A stretch of 64,000 nucleotides of DNA from positions 9,587,102 to 9,651,101 of the forward strand of contig NC_092122.1 in NCBI RefSeq assembly GCF_045679555.1, written 5' to 3'. This stretch comes from Salvelinus alpinus. Its lineage: Eukaryota > Chordata > Actinopteri > Salmoniformes > Salmonidae. Numbering within the stretch: the first letter of the stretch is position 1; each line of letters opens with the position of its first letter. Under the pieces are notes generated by a model, which was not told where the DNA came from, made no database searches, and saw only the letters and a list, made by a program, of their open reading frames with translations. The position numbers were made by a program, and so were the translations under genes. This document shows positions 1 to 11,271 of the stretch, piece after piece.

Positions 1-1711
1 ACTGAGATTTAAAAAAAAAAGCAGCTCCTCCCTCGACAGGGATCGTTCAACTTAATTTTTGGGGCTTTGGCCCACCACCTATGGTTAACAAAACGTACAT
101 TAAACAGTGAAAGAAATATGGTGAAAAACAGCGTGTGGCGCTTGTCAAAGTCCTCCAACATATCCATGTTGGTCTTCCAAGACTCACCATGAAGATGGAG
201 ATGATGACAGCCTGCTTTGTTGTCCAAACATCAAAGAAGCAGGTGTCCCTCTGTGTTCGGTGGAGCTGCCCGTGGACGTGGTGGCAGTAGAGGTGTTCTT
301 TTAGACAGAAGGTCCCACCCTTCTCCCGAACGCAGAACTCTAGAGTAGATTAGCCAGCGCTACTATTACCCCCCTGTGCTAACCTCTGTGTGTGAGATGT
401 GATTAGGAAATACTGATCCTTGAATGGTGAAAAGAAAATCTGTAAACTTCAGTTAGTTCTTCTCTCTCTCTCCAACTCACCATGCCAATGGATAACGCTT
501 TTTGGCACATTAATATAATTAGTCAGAGCGAGGGAGGAGAGGATGGAGGGAAAGAGAGAGAGAGAAACACCATCTGTGGTAAACCATGATGTTGACTTTA
601 TTTTTAAAGGACCAGTAAGGAGGTGTGGGTTGGAGCTACACATGACAACTAGTCACATATGCAGATTAAAATCTTACTACCTTCTCAGGGATTGTGGTAG
701 GCTAAAACCGGCACTTTTAGTAAAACGTTGATTCATGTCCACTGTCCATTTTTTTAATAACTATTTCAGAGAATAAATTGTATTTAATAATATTTTCCTG
801 TGCAGCAACCATTGATTTACTGCAGGGATAACGTTTTACTACCAACCCAAACCCCTATATGATGTAACACACAGGTTACTGTTGATCCCACAACAAGAAC
901 ATCTCAGTAGTATTCTGGAATAAACAGAACACAGTATAGTGACTAATGTTTCCCACACTTTATTATGCCTGTAATGACATATTGTATTTGCCTATATTGT
1001 ACATACAATACATAGGAAGAACAGACAGCTTTCCTTATACTGTGGATCAATCATCCATATTCCTCAGCATCATTGCTATACGGATTTAAACCCACCAGTA
1101 CTAAAAATCCCCAGAGGCTAAACCGATGCAGCCCACAGCATACAATTACATTGTGAGTACTAAATGGACGGCTAGAGAGGCCTCTCTCCATCCCAGCACC
1201 AATACTGCTACCACAGCCGTCTGCCTAGACCAGATACTTCACTCGCTCTTTCCAGCTAATTTAGCGTACCAATCAGCACACAGAACTGTTTCCTCTTCCT
1301 CTCACTCGCTCTTGGAGTAGTGTATGTATGATGATGATGATGTGTGTGTGCACAGTGGGCTCGGGAAAGAGAGAGAGGGATAGAGTGAATGAGAGTGAGC
1401 TTGCAATGTGTGAGGGGCTGCAGCTGGCACAGGGGTGCACCCATTAGCCCCAGTCCAGCCTGCCTGAGTTGACAGGGGGAGGGAGAGGTGATAGATAGAT
1501 TGAAGGCCAGAGAGAGCGAGAGGGAAAGAGGGTGATGGCAAAAGGGGGAAAAGAAAGAGAAATGGTGAACAGAAACGGCGAGATCAGTTTGATGTGTGAA
1601 GGTTTCACACAGAAGGAGAGCAGTGTGGTGGACTATAATGTACTGTGTATAATGCATTGGTCTCAGGTGTGCTGGTTTATAGGAAGTACCTATTTAGCTT
1701 GGAGATGGTTA
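1..1711. other. Unassigned sequence, no gene supported
   Basis: Both strands give only short open frames with no recognisable domain. The first 230 bases look like a possible repeat fragment but I could not place it in a family. A purine-rich GA tract lies near 1361-1400 and 1490-1565. I see no splice-site series that would make a gene model. Confidence 0.6.
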
Positions 1712-1917
1712 TGAAAACACTGGACACACTAATACAGCAGATAATACAATCAGACAGAGGGAGAAAACACTGGACACACTAACACAGCAGATAATACAAT
1801 CACACAGAGGGAGAAAACACTGGACACACTAACACAGCAGATAATACAATCAGACAGAGGGAGAAAACACTGGACACTAACACAGCAGATAATACAATCA
1901 GACAGAGGGAGAAAACA
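1712..1917. repeat. 50-bp minisatellite, about 4 units
   Basis: A unit starting GAGAAAACACTGGACACAC recurs at 1761, 1811 and 1861, with a first diverged unit near 1712 and a shortened last unit (46 bp) ending in GAGAAAACAG at 1907. The units differ by a few substitutions and a 4-base loss. Open frames across it on the minus strand reflect the repeat, not a gene. Confidence 0.9.
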
Positions 1918-2100
1918 GAGTGAGGGAGAGGAAAGGTATAGGAATAGAAAGAAAGTACAATAAAAGAGAGAGAGAAATGAGGCCAGAGAGGAATAGAGTG
2001 GATAAAAAGAGGATAAATACACTGAGAGAAGAGCAAAGGAAGTCAGAGTGCATTTGACAGATGGACAGAGAGCAAGTGAGAAAGAGAGACAGAGACAGAG

Positions 2101-2225
2101 AGAGGTTGCTACAGTCTTTCTCTCTTCCCTCTGTTCTCTCAGTCTGTGGTGGTCACTCTGAAGGAGCTCCTCACGACGCAGTGACATCGCCCGGGACGAC
2201 CTGGCAGAGTGAGGTGATTGTCTGA
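2101..2225 (-). other. Coding-like segment A, inverted relative of 20098-20215
   Basis: Read on the minus strand this stretch matches 20098-20215 on the plus strand over about 110 bases, then similarity stops on both sides. In the shared frame both encode a peptide with MSLR, HHR, REE and VATS blocks. The copy at 20098 lacks 12 and 9 bases relative to this one, both multiples of three, so the frame is kept; a 2-base gap lies upstream of the shared ATG. Whether this is an exon pair, a small unlisted repeat or chance is undecided. I do not recognise the peptide. Confidence 0.35.
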
Positions 2226-2480
2226 GGCCATGTCTCAGGAGGCTCACAGGGCGAGGCCAGATAGAGAGGACGCTGGGATAGGAACCGACTCCGCCCACCT
2301 GCTGCCACCTCCGGCCCTGGTCACTGGTGCCATCTGCTCTAGGAGCAAAACACACACACGCATAAAGATGCAGACACACACACATTAGGACGCACACACA
2401 TTTGTAGCCATACACGCACACAAACACACACCTTCTTAATATTCTTGACACAGGTTTAAATATGGAAGGTCAGATTTTTT

Positions 2481-2900
2481 TTCCTCATGGTTCTATTTAC
2501 AATCATGTTCTTGAATTGTTCCAAGGACGTTAAGAAACAACGTTCTTTTGTGGGAATTTCAGTACTTCAGCACAATGTTTTCCTCATGGTTCTATTTAAA
2601 GTCATGTTCTTGAATTGTTCCAAGGACGTTAAGAAACAACGTTCTTTTGTGGGAATTTCAGTACTTCAGCACAATGTTTTCCTCATGGTTCTATTTAAAG
2701 TCATGTTCTCAGAACGTTCAGAGAACGTTAAAAAACAACATTCTTCTGTGGGAATTTCAGAACTTCAGCATAACATTTTCTGCAGGTTTCCTCATGGTTC
2801 TATTTAATGTCATGTTCTCAGAACATTTAGAAAACTTACCATAAAAACCACACAAAAACATTCGAAACGTTCAAAGAATGTTATAAGAAGGATATTTTGA
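2481..2900. repeat. 99-bp minisatellite, about 4 units
   Basis: TTCCTCATGGTTCTATTTA recurs at 2481, 2580, 2679 and 2788, giving periods of 99, 99 and 109. Each unit holds the short inverted motifs GTTC and GAACGTT around AAACAACGTTC, so each unit could form a small hairpin. Later units are more diverged and the array fades after about 2840. Confidence 0.85.
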
Positions 2901-2929
2901 AAACATAGTAGTTGAAAACATGTAGTGAC

Positions 2930-2982
2930 ATCTCTAGCACTGAGATGCAGTGCCTTAGACCGCTGCACCACTTGGGAGCCCC
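2930..2982 (-). mobile_element. SINE head fragment, tRNA-derived
   Basis: On the minus strand the piece reads as the 5' part of a tRNA-derived fish SINE, with the A-box-like TGGTGCAGCGG followed by TCTAAGGCACTGCATCTCAG. The B box and body are missing, so it is a short 5' fragment. The assignment rests on recall of the salmonid family. Confidence 0.6.
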
Positions 2983-3434
2983 TGTGTCATGGGACTTCAG
3001 AGTTGATGAAATACTTTCCTTAATAGCTCTCTAGTCCTCCCCCTTTGTCCTTCTTATCACCTTGTCTATCACTTTCTCCTCACCTCCATCTTTCCCCTTT
3101 CCAGTAAACTATAATATTATTCCACCTCTTGCCCTTCCTCCTAGTACATTGTGCATTTGTGCATTTGTGCCATGTGTATGTGCGTGCGTGCTTGTGTGTG
3201 TGTGTCTGGTAGAATAGGGTCAGGGGTTGTCCTCTCCAGTGTAATGCTCCCTCCACTTACACCAATGTTTCTCTCTCACTGGGACTGGTGTGGAATCCTT
3301 GTCCCAGGAATGTATTTCTGGCTCTAGGTCAATATACATTAAATGCGTAATATTTTGGAAGGTAAGAAACACTGAACCGAGCAACTATGCAACGAGAGCA
3401 GATCCGGATGACTGTGTGATCTCCCATAGCCAAT

Positions 3435-3893
3435 ATGAGTAGAACCTTTACACAGGACCTGACCAATTACCAGGATGAGTACTCTGTGAGTAGGACCTTT
3501 ACACAGGACCTGACCAATTACCAGGATGAGTACTCTGTGAGTAGGACCTTTACACAGGACCTGACCAATTACCAGGATGAGTACTCTGTGAGTAGGACCT
3601 TTACACAGGACCTGACCAATTACCAGGATGAGTACTCTGTGAGTAGGACCTTTACACAGGACCTGACCAATTACCAGGATGAGTACTCTGTGAGTAGGAC
3701 CTTTACACAGGACCTGACCAATTACCAGGATGAGTACTCTGTGAGTAGGACCTTTACACAGGACCTGACCAATTACCAGGATGAGTACTCTGTGAGTAGG
3801 ACCTTTACACAGGACCTGACCAATTACCAGGATGAGTACTCTGTGAGTAGGACCTTTACACAGGACCTGACCAATTACCAGGATGAGTACTCC
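3435..3893 (+). repeat. 51-bp minisatellite, 9 units, grown from LINE sequence
   Basis: Nine 51-bp units in exact register. The first differs by one base (GTAGAACC against GTAGGACC); the rest look identical until the last runs into flanking LINE. The unit matches a condensed stretch of the LINE itself: GAGTAAGACCTTTAAACAGG at 60128 in LINE copy 3, then GATTACCAGGACGTGTACTC at 31335 in copy 2, both equivalent to parts of this unit. Because 51 is a multiple of three the array is open in several frames. Near-identity of the units points to recent expansion. Confidence 0.92.
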
Positions 3894-4098
3894 GAGCATG
3901 CACTGACCAGCTAGTGGTTGTCTTCACTGATGTTTTCAACCTCTCTTTGACCCAGTCTGTAATACCTACATGTTTCAAGCAGACCACCTTTGTTCCTGTG
4001 ACCAAGAAAGCCAAGGTAACCTGTCTAAATGACTATATCCCCATAGCACTCACATTTGTAGCCATGAAATGCTTTGAAAGTCTGGTCATGGCTCACAT

Positions 4099-4553
4099 TC
4101 TTTTGTTTGTTGATTTAACCCTTATTTTACCAGGTAAGTTGACTGAGAACACATTCTCAATTACAGCAACGACCTGGGGAATAGTTACTGGGGAGAGGAG
4201 GGGGGATGAATGTGCCAATTGTAACCTGGGGATGATTAGGTGAACATGATGGTATGGGGGTCAGATTGAGAATTTAGCCAGGACACCGGGGTTAACACAC
4301 CTACTCTTATGATAAGTGCCAGGAATCTTCGTGACCAAAGAGAGTCAGGACAGGACACCCGAAAGACGGCACTCCACACAGGGCAATGTCGCCAATCACT
4401 GCCCTGGGGCATTTTTTTTAGACAAGAGGAAAAGGTGCCTCCTACTGGCCCTCCAAACACCACTTCCAGCAGCATGTGGTCTCCCATCCATGAACCAACC
4501 CTGCTTAGCTTCAGAAGCAAGCCAGCAGGGGGATGCAGGGTGGTATGCTGCTG
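4099..4553 (-). mobile_element. 5S-rRNA-derived SINE (SINE3-like)
   Basis: Read on the minus strand from 4553, the element opens with CATACCACCCTG, then GAAGCTAAGCAGGGT and GGATGGGAGACC. These are the hallmark segments of vertebrate 5S rRNA in the right order, though the spacing is decayed. The body follows, and the tail near 4101-4140 reads CTTACCTGGTAAAATAAGGG in the minus sense. It interrupts the LINE exactly between CTCACAT (4092-4098) and ACATGAACACC (4554), which are adjacent in LINE copy 2. A short ACAT is the only visible target duplication. The 5S-derived head could supply an internal polymerase III promoter, but it is degraded here. Confidence 0.8.
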
Positions 4554-5296
4554 ACATGAACACCATCATCCCAGACACCCTGGACCCACTCCAATTCGCA
4601 TACCGCCCCAACAGATCCTCAGATGACACAATCTCTGTTGCACTTCAGACTGCCCTCCCCTACCTGGACAAGAGGAACCCCTACATGTATGTGAGAAGGC
4701 TGTTCATTGACTACAGCTCAGTGTTCAACACCATAGCGCCACCCAAGCTCATCACTAAGCTCAGGATCCTGGGACTGAACACTAGGGGTGTGGTGACATG
4801 GCAATTAGAGGTCGACCGACTATGATTTTTCTACGCCGATACCGATTATTGGAGGACCAAAAAAAGCCGATACCGATTAATCGGCCAATGTTTAAAATTT
4901 ATTTGTAATAATGACAATTACAACAATACTGAATGAACACTTATTTTAACTTAATATAATATATCAATAAAATCAATTTAGCCTCAAATAAATAATGAAA
5001 CATGTTCAATTTGGTTTAAATAATGCAAAAACAATGCAATATGTGCCATGTAAGAAAGCTAACGTTTAAGTTCCTTGCTCAGAACATGAGAACATTTGAA
5101 AGCTGGTGGTTCCTTTTAACATGAGTCTTCAATATTCCCAGGTAAGAAGTTTTAGGTTGTAGTTATTATAGGAATTATAGGACTATTTCTCTCTATACGA
5201 TTTGTATTTCATATACCTTTGACTATTGGATGTTCTTATAGGCACTTTAGTATTGCCAGTGTAACAGTATAGCTTCCATCCCTCTCCTCGCCGCTA

Positions 5297-5313
5297 CCTG
5301 GGCTCGAACCAGG
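5297..5313 (-). other. tRNA-like T-arm / B box
   Basis: On the minus strand this is CCTGG-TTCGAGC-CCAGG, a perfect 5-bp stem with a 7-base loop matching the polymerase III B-box consensus GGTTCGANNCC. I could not fold a full cloverleaf with an acceptor stem around it, so it is more likely the remnant of a tRNA-derived repeat than a tRNA gene. Confidence 0.5.
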
Positions 5314-6240
5314 AACACATCGACAAGAGCCACCCTCGAAGCAGCGTTACCCATGCAGAGCAAGGGGAACAACTACTCCAAGTCTCAGCGCCAGTGACGT
5401 TTGAAACGCTATTAGCGCGCACCCCGCTAACTAGCTAGCCATTTCACATCGTGTACACCAGCCTAATCTCGGGAGTTGATAGGCTTGAAGTCATAAACAG
5501 CGCAATGCTTGAAGCATTGCGAAGATCTGCTGGCAAAACGTACGAAAGTGCTGTTTGAATGAATGCTTACGAGCCTGCTGGTGCCTACCATCGCTCAGTC
5601 AGACTGCTCCATCAAATCATAGACTTAATTATAACATAATAACACACAGAAATACGAGCCTTAGGTCATTAATATGGCCGAATCCGGAAACTATCATCTC
5701 GAAAACAAAACGTTTATTCTTTCAGTGAAATACGGAACCGTTCCGTATTTTATCTAACGGGTGGCATCCATAAGTCTAAATATTCCTGTTACATTGCACA
5801 ACCTTCAATGTTATGTCATAATTATGTAAAATTCTGGCAAATTAGTTCGCAATGAGCCAGGCGGCCCAAACTGTTGCATATACTCTGACTCTGCGTGCAA
5901 TGAACGCAAGAGAAGTGACACAATTTCACCTGGTTAATATTGCCTGCTAACCTGGATTTCTTTTAGCTAAATATGCAGGTTTAAAAATATATACTTCTGT
6001 GTATTGATTTTAAGAAAGGCATTGATGTTTATGGTTAGGTACACGTTGGAGCAACGACAGTCCTTTTTCGCGAATGCGCACTGCATCGATTATATGCAAT
6101 GCAGGACACGCTAGATAAAATAGTAATATCATCAACCATGTGTAGTTATAACTAGTGATTATAATGATTGATTGTTTTTTATAAAGATAAGTTTAATGCT
6201 AGCTAGCAACTTACCTTGGCTTCTTACTGAATTCGCGTAA

Positions 6241-6456
6241 CAGGCGGGCTCCTCGTGAGGCAGGTGGTTAGAGCGTTGGACTAGTTAACCGTAAGGTTGC
6301 AAGATTGAATCCCTGAGCTGACAAGGTAAAAATCTGTCGTTCTGCCCCTGAACAAGGCAGTTAACCCACCGTTCCTAGGCCGTCATTGAAAATAAGAATG
6401 TGTTCTTAACTGACTTGCTTCGTTAAATAAAGGTGTAAAAAAATATAAATAAATAA
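6241..6456 (+). mobile_element. tRNA-derived SINE
   Basis: A-box-like GTGGTTAGAGCGTTGG is followed by a B-box-like GATTGAATCC (a CpG-decayed form of GATCGAATCC), then a body with CTGCCCCTGAACAAGGCAGT and an A/T-rich tail of TAAATAAA units. The layout and sequence match a very common salmonid SINE from memory. It lies inside the 4805-6562 element, in turn inside the hAT-like insert, in turn inside a LINE. Confidence 0.85.
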
Positions 6457-8440
6457 ATGAATCAGCAAATTCGGCGTCCAAAATTACCAATTTCCGATTG
6501 TTATGAAAACTTGAAATCGGCCCTATTTAATAGGCCATTCCGATTAATCGGTCGACTTCTAATGCAATACTAGTATTCCTAACCATATCCTTAAATTGAC
6601 AGTTGATAGTGGGATCAGATCAGATGATACTGTTTTAATATGCCTAAGTAAATGTTGGTAAAATACCTCCCTGCACATTCTCTCTGCAATAAAAGTTGCA
6701 GATTAGGAGCAGTCCTCAATTTACAGGCAAGTTTGCGGTCACTCAGTCAGAATGCACATTTCATCCTTTTCCCTACCCTTGTCCCGCTTGTTAGATATTA
6801 TGCACATTATATCTTGATAACAAACGTACTCGGAATGTGATTTATCATAGTAGCAGGTAGCAGGAATCTAAATGATCAGACCGAAAACAGAGGAAAACTA
6901 ATCGGCTGAAATTATTAAGTGTGTGGACAGAGAAATATAGCTTCACTCTATCCAATCAGAGCAGCAGAATCAACCTACAGCCCTTCTCTTTACAGACAGG
7001 CAAACTAGCCAATTGAGTTATTTAGGCCACATAGAACCTCGCACATGACCTGAATGACATGCAAAAAATATTTTGGGATAATGGATGATTTGAAAAAATA
7101 CTCAGATCACAATTGCATCCAGAAAATTGCCCATATCCGTTACGATACTTGTTTTATCCGACTACTCGGCACACCCCTACTGAACACCTCCCTCTGCAAC
7201 TGGATCCTGGACCTCCTGATGGGCCACCCCTGGTGGTGAACGGTAGGCGACAACACATTCCCCACGCTGACCCTCAACACGGGGGCCCCTCAGGGGTGCA
7301 AGCTTAGTCCCCTCTTGTACTCCCTGTTCACCCACGACCGTGTGGTCGCGCATGACTCCAACACCACCCTTAAGTTTGCTGATGACACAATGGTTTTAGG
7401 TCTGATCACTGATGATGATAGACCGCCTATAGAGAGGAGGTCACTGACCTGTCGGTGTGGTGCCAGGACAGCATCCTCTCCCTCAACATCAGCAAGACAA
7501 AGGAGCTGATCATATACTACAGGAAATGGAGGACCGAGCACGCCCCCATCCACATCGACGGGCTGTAGTGGAGTTGGTCGAGAGCTTCAAGTTCCTCGGT
7601 CTCCACATCATTAAGGAATTAACATGGTCCACACACACCAACAGTCGTGAAGAAGGCACTACAATGCTTCTTCCCCCTCAGGAGACTGAAAAGATTTTGC
7701 ATGGGCCCTCAGATCCACAAAAAGTTATACAGCTGCACCCTTGTCAGCATGTTGACTGGCTGCATCACCGCTTGGTATGGCAACTGCTTGGCATCCGACC
7801 GCAAGGCGTTACAGAGGGTAGTGCGTATGGCCCAGTACATCACTGGGGCCGAACTCCCTGCCATCCAGGACCTCTATACCAGAGGGTATCAGAGGAATTC
7901 CCTAATAATTTTAAAAGACTCCAGCCATCCAAGTCACAGACTATTCTCTCTGCTACTGCATGGCAAGCGGTACCAATGCACCAAGTCTGGAACCAACAGG
8001 ACCCTGAACAGCTTCTACCCCCAAGCCATAAGAATACTAAATAGTTAACCAAATAGCTACTCGAACTGTCTGCATTGACCGTCTTTGCACTAACTCTTTT
8101 GACTCATCACGTACCCTGCTGCTACTGTTTATTATCTATGCTGTTGTCTAGCCACTTTACCCCTACCTATATCTACCTCAATTACTTTGTTCCTCTACAC
8201 ATCGACTTGGTACTGGTACCCCGTATATATAGCCAAGTTACTGTTACTCATTATGTGTTTATTCTGACTTGCTTAGTTAAATAAAGGTTAAATCAAATAA
8301 AATATTTAAAAAATGTATTTATTCCTATTTTTTCTATATGCTCTCAGTATTGTTGGGAAGGGCCCGTAAGTAAGCACTTCAGTGTTAGTCAACACCTGTT
8401 GTTAATGAAGCATGTGACAAACAAAATTGGATTGTTGTGA

Positions 8441-9126
8441 TTTGACCTGAAGAAGTGTGTAGCTGTATGTTTTTGGGTGGGCGTCATGTGTACCTGCTGT
8501 CTTTATCACTGTTCTCTTGTGTCCTACAAACTGGGCTTTCTCACTTACATCAGGGTCAAGGGATATGCTACCCAGCTTCCCAGCTTCAGATCCTCAGGCC
8601 TGACCAGCCATACATTTACAAGGTACGACATTCCAATTTCCAAATCAAATGCTCCATGGTTTGTGTGAAGAAAAAGAAGAGGGTTCTAGAATGGCAGTTT
8701 GACACGTTGACTCCATAAATGGATTTAGGAAATAACACACGCACATACACTCTGACACACACATCTGGCATGACTGAGGTTTACCCTGCAGTTCACAAAC
8801 TCATTCTTTCCATTAATAACACATCACAGCAGGCTAACACTGAAAATTACACACCATCCACTCATATCCACTTTACCAACCCATTTTCCATTCAGAACCT
8901 CTGTGTAACTGGAAATTGACATTACCCCTGTGTTTTCTCCATCCATCTTCATCCTGTCTTGTTTTCTCTCTTTCCACGCCTCAGGTTCGTTCCCCTTTTC
9001 ATCTGTCCTGACTTTCAGATTATCTATATCAATCCCAAATTTTTTGATACATCAGTTTTGCCCCTTTATTCTCCCTCCATCCTTCCCCTTCTTTCGCTCT
9101 CTCTCTCTCTCTCTCTCCCACTCTCA
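8441..9126. other. No gene seen
   Basis: Unassigned sequence after the LINE 3' end. It contains CA-rich words near 8735-8765 and a pyrimidine-rich run from about 9062. No domain, splice pattern or transposon end is evident. Confidence 0.5.
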
Positions 9127-9275
9127 CTCTCAATCTCTCTCACTCCATCTCTCTCACTCCATCTCTCTCACTCCATCTCTCTCACTCCATCTCTCTCACT
9201 CCATCTCTCTCACTCCATCTCTCTCACTCCATCTCTCTCACTCCATCTCTCTCACTCCATCTCTCTCACTCTGCA
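9127..9275. repeat. 14-bp CT-rich minisatellite, about 9 units
   Basis: CACTCCATCTCTCT repeats with a period of 14 from about 9141 to 9260, flanked by simple CT repeats. Serine- and leucine-rich open frames across it are products of the repeat. Confidence 0.9.
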
Positions 9276-9809
9276 TCCCTCTCTCTCTCCATCTCCTTTT
9301 CTCCTGTTCTCTCTACCCTCAGTGTTGTCTGTTTTGCCAGATGTTGTGACAGAGTATTTACACAGATTGCTCCACAATTTAAAAAAGAGAAAGTGAAGGT
9401 TTTAAATTGCTAGCCTAAACCCCGCCGAACATGAGTGTTTTTATGCTAGCTTCTGACACATAAGGGGCTACTCATCAATCTTTCATTCAGCCCTTTTCTC
9501 TCTCCTAGCCTCTACCGCTATCTACCTTTCCCCTCAACTGACCTTTTCTCTCATTCCTCCCTTACTTTCCTTCCCTCCATGTAATGTCAAAAACAACTTG
9601 TTTGTTACAGTGTTGTGAGTTTTGGGAGCTAGCTCCAGTGAGCTCTACATTGATACTCCTTCCCTTATGAAACACTAAACCGTAGCCCTCAACAGATGCT
9701 GTTCTTACTGTTGTAGCTTAGCACCATCTGCTCACAGAATGTAGGACAACAAAAGAAAATTAGTTAGAAACTAAATGAGACTTTTCTCACTCATGCTGTA
9801 GCTCATAAA

Positions 9810-11067
9810 CAGTTGAAGACGGAAGTTTACATACACTTAGTTTGGAGTCATTAAAACTTGTTTTTCAACCACTCCTCAAATTTCTTGTTAACAAACTATA
9901 GTTTGGCAAGTCGGTTAGGACATCTATTGTGTGCATGACACAATACATTTTTCCAACAATTGTTTAGAGACAGATTATTTCACTTATAATTCACTGTATC
10001 ACAATCCCAGTGGGTCAGAAGTTTACATACACTAAGTTGACTGTCTTTAAACAGCTTGGAAAATTCCAGAAAATGGTTTCATGGCTTTAGAAGCTTCTGA
10101 TAGGCTAATTGACATCATTTGAGTCAATTGGAGGTGTACCTGTGGATGTATTTCAAGGGCTACCTTCAAACTCAGTGCCTCTTTGCTTGACATCATGGGA
10201 AAATGAAAAGACCTCAGACTACAATTTGCAACTGCACATGGGGACAAAGATCATACTTTTTGGAGAAATGTCCTCTGGTCTGATGACACAAAAATAGAAC
10301 TTGGCCATAATGACCATTGTTATGTTTGGAGGAAAAAGGGGGAGGCTTGCAAGCCGAAGAACACCATCCCAACCATGAAGCACGGGGGTGGCAGCATCAT
10401 GTTGTGGGGGTACTTTGCTGCAGGAAGGACTGGTGCACTTCACAAAATAAATTACATCATGAGGAAGGAAAATTATGTGGATATAGTGAAGCAACATCAA
10501 GACATCAATCAGGAAGTTAAAGCTTGGTCGCAAATGGGTCTTCCAAATGGACAATGACCCCAAGCATACTTCCAAAGTTGTGGCAAAATGGCTTAAGGAC
10601 AACAAAGTCAAGGTATTGGAGTGACCTTCACAAAGCCCTGACCTGAATCCTATAGAAAATTTGTGGGCAGAACTGAAAAAGCGTGTGCGAGCAAGGAGGC
10701 CTACAAACCTGACTCAGTTACACCAGCTCTGTCAGGAGGAATGGGCCAAAATTCACCCAACTTATTGTGGGAAGTTTGTGGAAGGCTACCCAAAACATTT
10801 GACCCAAATTAAACAATTTAAAGGCAATGCTACCAAATACTAATTGAGTGTATGTAAACTTCTGACCCACTGGGAATGTGCTGAAAGAAAATAAAGCTGA
10901 AATAAATCACTCTACTATTATTCTGACATTTCACATTCTTAAAATAATGTGGTGATCCTAACTGACCTAAGACAAGGAATATTTACTAGGATTAAATGTC
11001 AGGAATTGGGAAAAACTGAGTTTAAATGTATTTGGCTAAGGTATATGTAAACCTCCAACTTTAACTG
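9810..11067 (+). mobile_element. Tc1-like element of the Tss/SALT (Sleeping Beauty source) type, internally deleted
   Basis: The left end reads CAGTTGAAGACGGAAGTTTA and the inner direct-repeat site CAGTGGGTCAGAAGTTTACA lies near 10008. On the right, the inner site is at about 10850 and the outer end TTTAACTG finishes at 11067, followed by the target TA. This is the IR/DR arrangement of Tss elements. The left flank is AA rather than TA. At 1258 bp it is shorter than the usual roughly 1.6 kb because the first part of the transposase is missing. Confidence 0.92.
10195..10843 (+). pseudogene. Tss-type transposase, N-terminus deleted, frame broken
   Basis: The start (ATGGGAAAATG, MGK) is kept, but after about six codons the frame jumps to the catalytic region, removing the two N-terminal helix-turn-helix domains and the early catalytic core. 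[10 protein letters not shown] marks the first catalytic Asp, [11 protein letters not shown] the second, and [11 protein letters not shown] the Glu. The codon before the last motif has become TGA in place of the family's Trp, and several frameshifts separate the blocks. The C-terminus ends GNATKY then stop at 10843. No active protein can be made from this copy. Confidence 0.88.
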
Positions 11068-11271
11068 TAGAAAGTAGTAGTATGTGAGTTTGTGTGCCTG
11101 CCTGCTGTGTGGGTGTTATACCTTTGTGTCCCTGTGCTATAACCAGGCCCAAAAGGAATCCACGCACACAGAACAACGTAATTCTGTGGAGCCTCAGTCC
11201 AATGCGCAAAATGAACTGCTTTCGATTCAAAGCACAATAGAGAGAGGCACTGAATTAAAAGCAATTGCAAC

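Larger units (their letters stand above)
4805..6562. mobile_element. 1.76-kb terminal-inverted-repeat element, no transposase
   Basis: It starts TTAGAGGTCGACCGA and ends with the inverse of TTAGAAGTCGACCGA. Just inside each end lies the palindrome CCGATTAATCGG (about 4874 and 6539). The flanks ATGGCAAT and ATGCAATA suggest a decayed 8-bp duplication. This is a sequence I recall as abundant in salmonids; I cannot name its superfamily. It carries a tRNA-like arm near 5297 and a whole SINE at 6241. No open frame of useful length is present. Confidence 0.75.
4783..7179. mobile_element. hAT-like non-autonomous element with 8-bp target duplication
   Basis: CTGAACAC flanks the insert on both sides (4775-4782 and 7180-7187), and in the uninterrupted LINE it occurs once. 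The insert begins TAGGGGTGTG and ends CACACCCCTA, short inverted ends typical of hAT elements, which make 8-bp duplications. Its interior has been invaded by another element (4805-6562), leaving only about 22 bases of the left end. The right part, 6563-7179, has no recognisable transposase. Class assignment is inferred from ends and duplication length. Confidence 0.75.
3404..8440 (+). mobile_element. LINE copy 1 (L2/Rex1-like, RSg-1-type), split by insertions
   Basis: Three blocks, 3404-4098, 4554-4782 and 7180-8440, are collinear with the LINE at 29758-32950. Block 1 encodes the region before the polymerase domain, including a run like FKQTTFVPV and LNDY. Block 2 carries polymerase motif A (FIDYSSVFN, near 4700). 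Block 3 carries motif C (FADDT, near 7376) and the C-terminal part with [16 protein letters not shown] and LNSFYP. The 3' end near 8400-8440 has the GTGACAAAC tail typical of these LINEs. The 5' third, including the endonuclease, is absent. Reading frames are broken by stops and shifts, so it is inactive. A SINE-tail-like piece (TTAAATAAAGGTTAAATC) sits in the 3' untranslated part near 8263-8312. Confidence 0.85.

Noticed and set aside
1126-1320. Short open frames near the left edge as exons
   Set aside because: No domain, no codon pattern and no matching splice sites.
3339-3914. Repetitive 159- and 186-codon open frames
   Set aside because: Products of the 51-bp minisatellite inside a LINE.
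5290-5350. tRNA gene on the minus strand
   Set aside because: Only a T-arm is convincing; no acceptor or anticodon stem could be paired.
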